This document shows, piece by piece, positions 36,034 through 43,915 of a stretch of DNA of 64,000 bases. The stretch lies in the NCBI RefSeq assembly GCF_019075875.1, contig NZ_JAHOOZ010000004.1, forward strand, positions 62,001 to 126,000, read 5' to 3'. A program made the translations under genes and the position numbers. The DNA comes from Novosphingobium sp. G106 (GTDB lineage Bacteria > Pseudomonadota > Alphaproteobacteria > Sphingomonadales > Sphingomonadaceae). The stretch's first letter is position 1, and each line of letters starts with the position of its first letter. The notes below the pieces were generated by a model, which did not search any database, had not been told where the DNA came from, and saw only the letters and a program-made list of their open reading frames with translations.

Positions 36034-37682
36034 GGTCGCTCCTCGATCTGGAAGGGGACGATCGGCTGCTGTGCATCAGGATCTTGCTCCGGTAGCGATG
36101 GGGGCGGAGGCTTGCCTCCATGCGGAGCACCGGCCTCAAGGGCATAGGCAATGCGCTGCGCGGATTTTCTGGCGGCCTTGGTCTTGTCGACCGCTTCGAG
36201 CACGATGCGGCGCTGCTGGTTGACCATTTCAAACAGAGATTGCTCATCCACGGCCTGGCGACCGCGCTCGCGTAGTGCCTTCAGCGCCTGATCATGCTCG
36301 AACTTGGTAATGGGAGGTCGTCGCCGGTCGCGCAGCGGAACCGCCAGGTGATTCCCATCAAGCAGTTCGAGATAGACCGCCGACAAATTGAGCGGGTTGT
36401 ACTTGATTGGGAGCTTGTGGTCGCAATTGGCGGCGAGGCTCACCAAGGCGCCGTGCCAGTAGAAGGCGTGGAACAGTTCGATGCCCTCGCGCCGGACCTT
36501 GCGCATCTCGAAGGGCAGAAAGTCGAGGAGGAATGACTCAGTATCGGCAGGCAAGCGCGGCGTGGCTGGGCGAGCGCCAAGCGCGTCGGCCCATGCTGTG
36601 AGCGGGGGTACCCCAAGTTCGCTATGGATGGTGTCGTGATACACACCGACCTGGATGGCGAACCAGCGCTCGAAGTCCCGGAGGGTCATGCAGGCCTGAC
36701 CCTCGGCATCGTAGTCGCCCTTTTCCTGGATGTTGGAAAAGGTCGTACCGGGCAGGAGGTGCACCTCGCCGATCGTCGTGCCGACCAAGCGCTCAATGTG
36801 CCCACCATAATGCGGCGTTCGCTTGGGCCGATACCTGAGTTCAATCCCGTGCTGCTGGCAGCCGCGCATGAGCGCGCGGGAGTGGAACTCGCGGGCATTG
36901 TCGAGGTGCAGCACGTCTGGAATGCCGGACACCGGGTATTGGATCGAGATTTCCCGATCCTGCAGCCAGGCTGCCTTCGGGAGGACCGCGTGCCGGATGG
37001 CCATGCCTACCGAGGTGGCCGAAGGGTGTTCGAGCGAAATGTAGAAGCCGGGGATGACCCGCGTAGCCACATCGACTTGCAGGGTCAGCATCGGGCGGCA
37101 CAGCGGTTTGCGGAAATGCTCGTCTACGATGATGATGTCGGCCGGGGTGTGATCCATCTGGACCACCTGCAGAGGGTAATCTGCGGCGTATGACTGGACC
37201 ACCGGTCGGTATCGATCAGCGGCGGCCTTGGCTCCGTCACGAGCCTTGACCAGGCGTTCCCGCTCGATCGCAGCGATGCGCGCAACGACGGTATTGCGCG
37301 CGGGGGTCCGCAAGGCGTGCTCATGGCAGGCATGCCGGATGGCGCGAACGAGCTGCGCGACATTTGGTTTGGGGCGGGTCAGGTAGAACTGCTCGATTTG
37401 CTCGGCGATGAGCTGATCAAGCTCGGGCGCGAGGCGTCGCCGACCTTTGGGATAGCCGTCGGTCAGATCGAGCAGAGAGCTGGTCACCGGGGCCTCACGA
37501 TAGCGTGCGACCAATTCGAAGATCCGCGACCGGCTCAAGCCCAGCTCGGCGCTGACCTCGTTGATGGCTTTGCGCGTGATCTTGGGCAGGTCGGCGAGCG
37601 CGCGAATTACCGGCTCGCGGATGCATGCGATGCGCCAAGCCGTAGAATCGGCCCTCATAAGGGAGGTACCCAATTCGGCCAT
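36030..37682 (-). CDS. tniA: transposase TniA
   Basis: The 550-residue DDE/Mu-type transposase has N-terminal helix-turn-helix domains (INEVSAELGLSRSRIFELVA), then the catalytic core with Asp in VQMDHTPADIIIVDE, Asp in DVLHLDNAREFHS and Glu in GHIERLVGTTIGEV. The Mu-type C-terminal barrel follows. It binds the CGACCGGAC repeats at both ends. The coding region ends about 150 bases inside the right terminal repeat. Confidence 0.9.
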   Translation of the reverse strand: MAELGTSLMRADSTAWRIACIREPVIRALADLPKITRKAINEVSAELGLSRSRIFELVARYREAPVTSSLLDLTDGYPKGRRRLAPELDQLIAEQIEQFYLTRPKPNVAQLVRAIRHACHEHALRTPARNTVVARIAAIERERLVKARDGAKAAADRYRPVVQSYAADYPLQVVQMDHTPADIIIVDEHFRKPLCRPMLTLQVDVATRVIPGFYISLEHPSATSVGMAIRHAVLPKAAWLQDREISIQYPVSGIPDVLHLDNAREFHSRALMRGCQQHGIELRYRPKRTPHYGGHIERLVGTTIGEVHLLPGTTFSNIQEKGDYDAEGQACMTLRDFERWFAIQVGVYHDTIHSELGVPPLTAWADALGARPATPRLPADTESFLLDFLPFEMRKVRREGIELFHAFYWHGALVSLAANCDHKLPIKYNPLNLSAVYLELLDGNHLAVPLRDRRRPPITKFEHDQALKALRERGRQAVDEQSLFEMVNQQRRIVLEAVDKTKAARKSAQRIAYALEAGAPHGGKPPPPSLPEQDPDAQQPIVPFQIEERP

Positions 37683-37870
37683 GACCTATCCCCGTTTGTG
37701 TCAGGGACTCGTGTTGCCGGGTCCGGTCGTATTGTAGCAAACGTGCACTTTGAGAGCGACGGTCCGGAGGTTTATTAACGCATGGCCATTGGAATCCCGC
37801 CGGTTTTCAGTCCGGCCGCTTTCTGAAAACGACAGTACAGGCCGCCGAGGCGGGCAGGGGCGACAAGCGC

Positions 37871-39121
37871 GTGGAAAAGACGGTATTCTGGTCATGGCAG
37901 AGCGATCTCGACGCCCGCGTAACGCGCGACGTGATCCGATCGGCGCTCGATCAGGCGATCGGCATGCTGGCTGCCGATCTCGACGAGGCCGATCGGCCGA
38001 GCCTCACCTCGGACACACAGGGCGTCGCCGGCACGCCTGATATTGTTGCGACGATCCTGCGCAAGATCGACGAAGCCGCGGTGTTCGTGGGCGATGTCAC
38101 ACCGATCGCTGTCTCGGCGAGCGGGAAGGCCTGCGCCAATCCGAACGTGCTCATCGAACTCGGCTACGCACATCGCGCTCTTGGCGAGAACCGCATCCTG
38201 CAAGTCTGGAACACGGCGTTCGAAGGCGCCGCCGTCGATAAGCTGCCTTTCGATATGCGAGGGCGGCGCGGACCTATTGCTTTCCACCTGGCGGTCGATG
38301 CCGATCGCGAGGAACTGCGGCGCGTGCGCGCAGACCTCGCAAAGCGTGTGGCCGAGTATCTTCGACTGGCGATGGATCAGTTGCCGGCACCGCTTCCCGA
38401 GGCGGTGCATTGGCAACCGCATTTCGCCGGCGACGCCAACCTTTGGTTCGACCGATCCGAGCCGCAGCTGGTGACAAACCCGGCCCACGGCACCACCAAA
38501 TTTGTCTGGAAGGACAAATATCCGGGATATGCACGGGTGATCCCCTCAAAATGGGCTGCCAACCCCGGCGCCAAACAGGCTCTGGCCAACCACCCTGGAC
38601 ATGCGGCGCTGCTCGCCCGCGCCAATACGCTGAGCTACGGCATCAGCCGAGGCGGCGCGGTGGTCTATTGGCCCGGGACGGCGGAGGAGGGGGTCTATCC
38701 GACCCTCGCGGCGACCCAGTGGTTCGAGCAGACCGGCGAGTTCTGGGGCGTGGGTGGCGGCTTTCTCTTCGACCGTGAGGGTGATCGCCTGACGCTCGCG
38801 ACCGGATATTTCTACCAACGGTGGCTCGGTTTTCTGGAGCGCAACTGCGCTCTCGCGCTTGCGCATGGAGGCTCGCTCCCGATCCATGTGCGTCTGGGCG
38901 TGAGCGATCTTCGCGGAAGCTGGTGGCCGCGCGGTCGCTTCGACTTTGGTGATGAGGGTTACGCGGCCGTCGAGGATTCCTACGAATATGACGCGACACT
39001 GACGTCCGTCGAGCCCGGCGAGCTCCAGCGTGTCGCGGTCGAGGCCTTCAATGGCCTTGCGGCGGCCTATGGCATCGAGCCTTTCACCCATGAGCAGATC
39101 GTCAAGGAATCGAGGCTCTAG
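37871..39121 (+). CDS. TIR-like domain protein, candidate defence effector
   Basis: The 416-residue protein starts at GTG 37871 (MEKTVFWSWQSDLDARVTRD). The first 170 residues fit the TIR-like nucleotide-hydrolase fold often annotated in defence genes: FWSWQSD, DTQGVAGTPDIV, ILRKIDEAAVFVGDVTPI, then PNVLIELGYAHRALGENRIL, whose Glu is the predicted catalytic residue. The C-terminal 250 residues (GVYPTLAATQWFEQTGEFWG, YFYQRWLGFLERNCAL) were not recognised and may be a sensor. It lies 37 bases from the transposon end and next to a recombinase gene. NAD+ cleavage is an inference. Confidence 0.6.
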   Translation: MEKTVFWSWQSDLDARVTRDVIRSALDQAIGMLAADLDEADRPSLTSDTQGVAGTPDIVATILRKIDEAAVFVGDVTPIAVSASGKACANPNVLIELGYAHRALGENRILQVWNTAFEGAAVDKLPFDMRGRRGPIAFHLAVDADREELRRVRADLAKRVAEYLRLAMDQLPAPLPEAVHWQPHFAGDANLWFDRSEPQLVTNPAHGTTKFVWKDKYPGYARVIPSKWAANPGAKQALANHPGHAALLARANTLSYGISRGGAVVYWPGTAEEGVYPTLAATQWFEQTGEFWGVGGGFLFDREGDRLTLATGYFYQRWLGFLERNCALALAHGGSLPIHVRLGVSDLRGSWWPRGRFDFGDEGYAAVEDSYEYDATLTSVEPGELQRVAVEAFNGLAAAYGIEPFTHEQIVKESRL

Positions 39122-39204
39122 CGGTGGAAGAGCTGCCCGCCCTGTTATCGCTGATCCCATCTCCGCCAAACTCCGGGATCGATCTCGTCTGGGAGGTGAC
39201 GAAG

Positions 39205-40335
39205 ATGGGGACCAGGGGGACGATCACCGTCAATAAGGCGCTGATCGACGCCTTCCAGGCTGCCTCGTCACCTCACAGCATCCGCGCGCTGAAATCCGAC
39301 ATCGAAGCGTTCGACGCCTGGTGTCGGCGAACCAATCGGTTCGCGCTGCCGGCGACGGCCGAGACCGTAGCCGATTATCTCGACGGGCGGGCTGGGAAGG
39401 GGGGCAAGCCGGCCTCGCTTAGCCGCTACAAGGCATCGATCGCCAAGATCCACCAGCTGCTCGGCCTCACCGATCCGACGGTGGCGCCGCTGGTCAAGCT
39501 GCGCCTGGCGGCCATCCGCCGCGAGAAGGGGACCGCACAGAAACAGGCGCGGCCGCTGCGCTTCAAAGGGCCGGTGCGGGACGCGGTGCGCGATGCGCCG
39601 CGCGGCCTCAACATCCGCGCGCTGCTCCTCGCCTGCGACGACGATCTGCCGGGGCTGCGCGACCGTGCACTGCTTTCGACGGCCTACGACACCGGCTTGC
39701 GCGCATCCGAGTTGGTGGCTGTCCAGGTCGAGCACATAGTGGAAGCCATCGATCCCGACGCCCGGCTGCTGACCATCCCGCGCAGCAAAGGCGATCAGGA
39801 AGGGGAGGGGGCCACCGCCTTTCTAAGCCCGCGGAGTGTGCAGGCCATCATCGCGTGGCAACGGGCATCGGGCATCGACAGCGGCGCGCTGTTCCGCCGG
39901 GTGCAAGTGCGACGCTACAAGGCGCGCCCTGCCGTGAAGGGGCGGCGCATCGACAGCATATCGAGCCGCGAGACGTGGGATCTGCGCAAGACCTTGTCGC
40001 ACCCCGCAATAGCAGCTCGTGTCGAATATGACGTGGGGGAGGGGTCCCTTCATCCTGGCTCGATTGGCCCGATCTATCGAGCGGTCATACAGCGGGCATT
40101 CGACAAGGCGGCGTTGAGCGATCTCTCGGCCGAGGACCTCGCGAGGCTGCTCAAAGGAATCAGCGCCCATTCCACGCGCATCGGGCTCAACCAGGACCTG
40201 TTCAGTGTCGGTGAGGAATTGTCGGGCATCATGGATGCGCTGCGCTGGAAGAGTCCGCGGATGCCGCTGGAATACAACCGCAACCTGGCGGCGGAGGCTG
40301 GTGGGGCGGGGCGGCTGTTGTCACGTCTCGCATAG
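39205..40335 (+). CDS. tyrosine recombinase (site-specific integrase)
   Basis: The 376-residue protein starts at ATG 39205 (MGTRGTITVNKALIDAFQAA) after GGGAGGTG, which is preferred to a GTG at 39124. It has an N-terminal SAM-like core-binding domain and a catalytic domain with Arg in DTGLRASELVAVQ, the HxxR box in ISAHSTRIGLNQDLF and the likely Tyr in MPLEYNRNLAAE. It follows the TIR-like gene by 83 bases. It resembles recombinases carried by sphingomonad plasmids; no att site was found. Confidence 0.75.
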   Translation: MGTRGTITVNKALIDAFQAASSPHSIRALKSDIEAFDAWCRRTNRFALPATAETVADYLDGRAGKGGKPASLSRYKASIAKIHQLLGLTDPTVAPLVKLRLAAIRREKGTAQKQARPLRFKGPVRDAVRDAPRGLNIRALLLACDDDLPGLRDRALLSTAYDTGLRASELVAVQVEHIVEAIDPDARLLTIPRSKGDQEGEGATAFLSPRSVQAIIAWQRASGIDSGALFRRVQVRRYKARPAVKGRRIDSISSRETWDLRKTLSHPAIAARVEYDVGEGSLHPGSIGPIYRAVIQRAFDKAALSDLSAEDLARLLKGISAHSTRIGLNQDLFSVGEELSGIMDALRWKSPRMPLEYNRNLAAEAGGAGRLLSRLA

Positions 40336-40365
40336 ACCATCCCTTTGGTCTTATCGTGTCGATGG

Positions 40366-41106
40366 TCAGGCGATCGATCGTGAAGTGAGATCGCTGGCCG
40401 CATCCCGCTTCGCCGCACCAGCCTTGCGTTCGGAATAGCGATCGACAAGCTGTTCGGCATGGCCACGCGTCAGCACGGTAAAGCGGACCAGTTCCTCCAT
40501 CACGTCGACGATGCGGTCATAGTAACTCGATGTCTTCATCCGCCCGGCTTCGTCGAACTCCTTGAACGCCATGGCGACGCTCGACTGGTTGGGGATCGTG
40601 ATCATCCGCATCCAGCGACCAAGCAGGCGAAGCGTGTTGACCGCGTTGAACGATTGCGAGCCGCCCGATACCTGCATCACCGCGAGTGTTCGCCCCTGGG
40701 TGGGCCTCATGCCGCCGAACTCCAGCGGCAGATGGTCTATCTGCGCCTTCATGATGCCGGTGATCTGGCCGTGCCGTTCCGGGCTGCACCAGACTTGACC
40801 TTCCGACCACAGCGCATGCTCGCGCAGTTCGTGCACTGCGGGATGATCGTCTGCCTTAACCTGATCCGGCAGGGGCAAGTCGCTCGGATCGAAAATTCGC
40901 ACTTCCGCACCGAAAAGGATCAGCAGTCGTGCCGCTTCCTCGACCGCGAGCCGACTAAATGAACGCTCACGGAGCGAACCGTATAGAAGCAGGATCCGCG
41001 GCGGATGGTCGAGCGCGCCGAGGCCTGCCGCGAGATGAAGACGAACCACGTCGCGGTCTAGCGCCGGCATGTAATCGGGGTCGGCAAGGGTACGAAGACG
41101 CGACAT
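40366..41106 (-). CDS. arsH: organoarsenical oxidase / NADPH-dependent flavin reductase ArsH
   Basis: The 246-residue flavodoxin-fold protein has the FMN-binding loop [20 protein letters not shown] and the C-terminal half typical for ArsH ([20 protein letters not shown]). ArsH oxidises trivalent organoarsenicals. The start ATG 41106 overlaps the stop of the arsN2-like gene (TGATG). It is the last gene of the ars operon, read from arsR. Confidence 0.9.
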   Translation of the reverse strand: MSRLRTLADPDYMPALDRDVVRLHLAAGLGALDHPPRILLLYGSLRERSFSRLAVEEAARLLILFGAEVRIFDPSDLPLPDQVKADDHPAVHELREHALWSEGQVWCSPERHGQITGIMKAQIDHLPLEFGGMRPTQGRTLAVMQVSGGSQSFNAVNTLRLLGRWMRMITIPNQSSVAMAFKEFDEAGRMKTSSYYDRIVDVMEELVRFTVLTRGHAEQLVDRYSERKAGAAKRDAASDLTSRSIA

Positions 41107-41409
41107 CAGGCAATCCACTTGAAGAGAAGGGCAGCGCTCGCCGGGCAGAGCGTTCGAAACTCGGCTGACGGGGCGATGACGGCCGGCACGGCGGCGCGTT
41201 TAGCGGTTTCATAGCCGTGCCGCCGGAAGAACGGTTCAGCCGTGGTGGTAAGCAGATAGAGGGCAGCGACCCCCCTTACCGGTTACCGCTCGCTCGATCG
41301 CGCCAAGCATGGCAGCACCCAAACCGGTTCCACGTCGCTCAGGCTTTACAACCAGGGATCGCAGCAGCCGGTCATGCCCATAGCCTTCGATGCGGCCAGA
41401 GCCAATCAT
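41106..41409 (-). CDS. ArsN2-like GNAT acetyltransferase, frameshifted by one base
   Basis: The frame starts at ATG 41409 ([20 protein letters not shown]), overlapping the acr3 stop by ATGA, and contains the acetyl-CoA loop [15 protein letters not shown]. It breaks in a run of six G (plus strand 41270-41275). Without one G it continues [20 protein letters not shown] to the end, giving 100 residues. ArsN2-type proteins are usually about 150 residues, so the N-terminal 40 or so residues are missing. A role in arsenical acetylation is inferred from position and family. Confidence 0.65.
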
Positions 41410-42482
41410 GCCGGCACACGTTGCTCGTACCAGGGCCGCGTCGCCTTCACGATCCTGACGACCGACAGCATGACCGGAACCTCGACAAGCACACCTACCA
41501 CGGTCGCCAGTGCCGCGCCCGAGTTGAGCCCGAACAGACTGATCGCGGCAGCGACCGCCAGTTCGAAGAAGTTTGAGGCGCCGATCAGTGCCGCCGGCGC
41601 GGCCACGCACCAGGCGACACCGAACCGGCGGCTCAGCCAATAGGCGAGCCCGGCGTTGAAATAGACCTGGATGAGGATCGGCACCGCGATCAGCGCAATG
41701 ACCAGCGGATGGGCGATGATCGCTTCTCCCTGGAAGCCGAACAGCAGGACGAGCGTCGTCAGCAGCGCGACCAGCGACACCGGACCTAGCCGCGCCAGCA
41801 GCCGGTCAAGTGCGGACTGCCCGCCCGATGAGAGCACCGCGCGGCGGATTAGTTGCGCGACGATCACCGGCACCACGATGTAGAGCAGCACCGAGATCAG
41901 CAGCGTTTCCCATGGGACGGTGACGGACGCGACGCCGAGCAGCAGGCCCACCAAGGGCGCGAAGGCGAACACCATGATGATGTCGTTCAGCGCGACCTGG
42001 CTCAGGGTATAGGTGGGCTCGCCGTCGCAGAGGTTGGACCAGACGAACACCATCGCGGTGCAGGGTGCAGCGGCCAGCAGGATCAGGCCGGCGATATAGG
42101 AGTTGACATCGGCGGCCGGCAGGAGCGGCCGAAACAGCCAACCCAGGAACAGCGTGCCGAGCAGCGCCATCGAGAGCGGTTTCACCGCCCAGTTGATGAA
42201 CAGCGTCACCCCGACGCCCTTCCAGTGCTGCCTGACCGATCCGAGCGCGCCGAGATCGATCTTGAGCAGCATTGGGATGACCATCAGCCAGATCAGCACG
42301 GCGACCACGAGATTGACCCTGGCGACCTCAGCGGATGCAATCACCGCGAACAGGCCGGGCAGCGCGTAGCCGAGCGCGATGCCGACCAGGATGCACAGCG
42401 CCACCCAGACGCTGAGATAGCGCTCGAATGTGCTGATCGCCGGCTTGGCCGGCGCCAACGCTTCAACAGCGGTGGCGTTCAT
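41406..42482 (-). CDS. acr3: arsenite efflux transporter Acr3
   Basis: The 358-residue membrane protein has ten predicted transmembrane helices and typical ACR3 blocks: RYLSVWVALCILVGIALGYA, LLAAAPCTAMVFVWSNLCDG (with the Cys needed for arsenite) and ALNDIIMVFAFAPLVGLLLG. It exports arsenite made by the two ArsC reductases. It overlaps arsC by ATGA (42479-42482) and arsN2-like by ATGA. Confidence 0.93.
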   Translation of the reverse strand: MNATAVEALAPAKPAISTFERYLSVWVALCILVGIALGYALPGLFAVIASAEVARVNLVVAVLIWLMVIPMLLKIDLGALGSVRQHWKGVGVTLFINWAVKPLSMALLGTLFLGWLFRPLLPAADVNSYIAGLILLAAAPCTAMVFVWSNLCDGEPTYTLSQVALNDIIMVFAFAPLVGLLLGVASVTVPWETLLISVLLYIVVPVIVAQLIRRAVLSSGGQSALDRLLARLGPVSLVALLTTLVLLFGFQGEAIIAHPLVIALIAVPILIQVYFNAGLAYWLSRRFGVAWCVAAPAALIGASNFFELAVAAAISLFGLNSGAALATVVGVLVEVPVMLSVVRIVKATRPWYEQRVPA

Positions 42483-42910
42483 GACGCGACCCGCTGGCCG
42501 CTGTCATCGACGACGCGCTCGCCGTCTTCCTTCGTGAATGCCCCGCGCTGTTCGCTTGGCAGCAGGTCGAGCACCTCTTCGGAAGGGCGGCAGAGCTTCA
42601 CCCCGAGCGGCGAGACCACGATCGGCCGGTTGATCAGGATCGGATGCTCCATCATCGCATCGATGAGCCGGTTGTCGCTGAGCGATGAATCACCCAGACC
42701 CAACTCCGCGAAAGGTGTCCCCTTCTCGCGCAGCAGCGCGCGGGGGCTGATCCCCATGCGTTCGATGAGTGACACCAGCATCGGCCGCGACGGCGGCGTC
42801 TTCAGATACTCGACGACATGCGGCTCGATCCCCGCATTGCGGATCATCGCCATCGTGTTGCGCGAGGTGCCGCACTCGGGATTGTGGTAAATCACGATGT
42901 CGGCGAGCAT
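42479..42910 (-). CDS. arsC: arsenate reductase, glutaredoxin-dependent type
   Basis: The 143-residue Spx/ArsC-fold protein has its catalytic Cys13 in YHNPECGTSRNT and the arsenate-binding Arg near IDAMMEHPILINRPIVV. It reduces arsenate to arsenite with glutathione and glutaredoxin. The start overlaps the stop codon of the LMW-type arsC (TGATG), and the stop overlaps acr3. Two reductase types in one operon give double cover. Confidence 0.93.
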   Translation of the reverse strand: MLADIVIYHNPECGTSRNTMAMIRNAGIEPHVVEYLKTPPSRPMLVSLIERMGISPRALLREKGTPFAELGLGDSSLSDNRLIDAMMEHPILINRPIVVSPLGVKLCRPSEEVLDLLPSEQRGAFTKEDGERVVDDSGQRVAS

Positions 42911-43437
42911 CAGGCAGCATCCCCGCGGCGGCTGCTCGCACCTTCGCCATGCCCGATCTCGCGGACATGCGCGCGCAGTGCCAAGGCGTCGAGCCGATCG
43001 AACGGCAAGGCAATGAACAGCTTGATGCGGTTCTCAAGGTAGCGGAGCGCCGTGACAAATGCCCGCTCGCGTTCCACCGGCGTGCCCTGGACGTGACTTG
43101 GATCCTCGATGCCCCAGTGCGCCGTCATCGGATGGCCCGGCCAGATCGGACAGGTCTCGCCCGCCGCGTCGTCGCAGACCGTGAACACGAAATCCATGAC
43201 CGGTGCGTCGGCACCGGAAAACTCCTCCCAGCTCTTCGAGCGCAGGCCTTCGGTCGGATACTCGATCCGCTCAAGCACGGCGATGGCGTCCGGGTTGACG
43301 GCATCCTTGGGAAAGCTGCCGGCCGAAAAGGCGCGGAAGCGCCCGTCGCCCAACTTGTTGAGCGCGCTTTCCGCCAGGATCGAGCGGGCCGAGTTGCCGG
43401 TACACAGGAAAAGAACATTGAAGATGCGATCGGACAT
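42910..43437 (-). CDS. arsC: arsenate reductase, low-molecular-weight phosphatase type
   Basis: The 175-residue protein starts MSDRIFNVLFLCTGNSARSI. The P-loop C12-TGNSA-R18 is the CX5R motif of LMW tyrosine phosphatase-like arsenate reductases, which use thioredoxin or a glutathione system. The C-terminal region (SHVQGTPVERERAFVTALRY) is typical. The start at 43437 has GGAG six bases upstream, and lies just after the arsR stop. Confidence 0.9.
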   Translation of the reverse strand: MSDRIFNVLFLCTGNSARSILAESALNKLGDGRFRAFSAGSFPKDAVNPDAIAVLERIEYPTEGLRSKSWEEFSGADAPVMDFVFTVCDDAAGETCPIWPGHPMTAHWGIEDPSHVQGTPVERERAFVTALRYLENRIKLFIALPFDRLDALALRAHVREIGHGEGASSRRGDAA

Positions 43438-43448
43438 GACGGACTCCA

Positions 43449-43781
43449 TCAGCAGCAGGGGACGAGTTCGGCGATCAGCGGTTCGCACAACTCCGCCTTG
43501 CCGCCGCAGCAATCCTTGACGAGGAACAGGGTCAGCGCCTTCAACTGGTCGAGATCGGCGCGATAGTTGATGATGCGGCTGCGCCGTTCCGCGTTGATCA
43601 GTCCGGCGCGCGCCAGCGTAGCGAGATGCACCGACATGGTGTTCTGCGGCACATCGAGCGCCCGCGCGACCTCGCCCGCAGCCAGTCCGTCCGGCTCGTG
43701 CCGAACCAGAAGACGAAAAGCGTCGAGGCGTGTGCCCTGTGCGAGGGCGCCCAAGGCTGCGATGGCCGAATCACTATCCAT
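43449..43781 (-). CDS. arsR: arsenic-responsive repressor ArsR
   Basis: The 110-residue winged-helix repressor has the DNA-recognition helix in ALDVPQNTMSVHLATLARAG. The Cys cluster for arsenite sensing lies in the C-terminal part (DCCGGKAELC and the final CC), as in one of the ArsR subgroups with C-terminal sites. It is the first gene of the operon, and an inverted repeat just before its start fits an operator. The start ATG 43781 is chosen to match family length. Confidence 0.9.
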   Translation of the reverse strand: MDSDSAIAALGALAQGTRLDAFRLLVRHEPDGLAAGEVARALDVPQNTMSVHLATLARAGLINAERRSRIINYRADLDQLKALTLFLVKDCCGGKAELCEPLIAELVPCC

Positions 43782-43801
43782 ATATCCACGATAGTAGATA
43801 T
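43782..43801 (-). promoter_or_regulatory. dyad operator before arsR
   Basis: The sequence ATATCTACTATCGTGGATAT (minus strand) is an ATATC-N10-GATAT dyad that directly abuts the arsR start codon. It fits an ArsR-family operator for autorepression. Promoter elements are AT-rich just upstream (43800-43815). Confidence 0.6.
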
Positions 43802-43915
43802 TAGGATATTGTCGAGGAGGCATTTGCCTTGATCGCTCGTCAGTGGTGGTCGGGCGTCCATGTGCGGACCTTGCGATCACTCGACGAGCAACCAACACCG
43901 TTCATTAAGCGAATC

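Larger units (their letters stand above)
32717..37834. mobile_element. Tn402/Tn5053-type transposon without cargo
   Basis: The right end is TGTCGTTTTCAGAA (reverse complement at 37821-37834), the classic Tn402/Tn5053 terminal sequence. The left end, at 32717, is TGTCGGTTTCCCCATACGAC, matching the right end in 19 of 26 bases. Both ends carry further transposase-site-like repeats around CGACCGGAC (32731-32747, 32781-32797, 32805-32820 left; 37717-37732 and 37801-37816 right). In between lie only tniR, tniQ, tniB and tniA. No 5-bp target duplication is visible. Confidence 0.75.

Noticed and set aside
32717..37834. CRISPR-associated transposon
   Set aside because: TniQ, TniB and TniA are present, but no Cas genes or repeat-spacer array are found in the window; the resolvase and ends fit Tn402/Tn5053.
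41853..42890. A 345-codon open frame on the plus strand
   Set aside because: It is antisense to acr3 and arsC; its composition (His, Arg and Gln rich) is typical of shadow frames.
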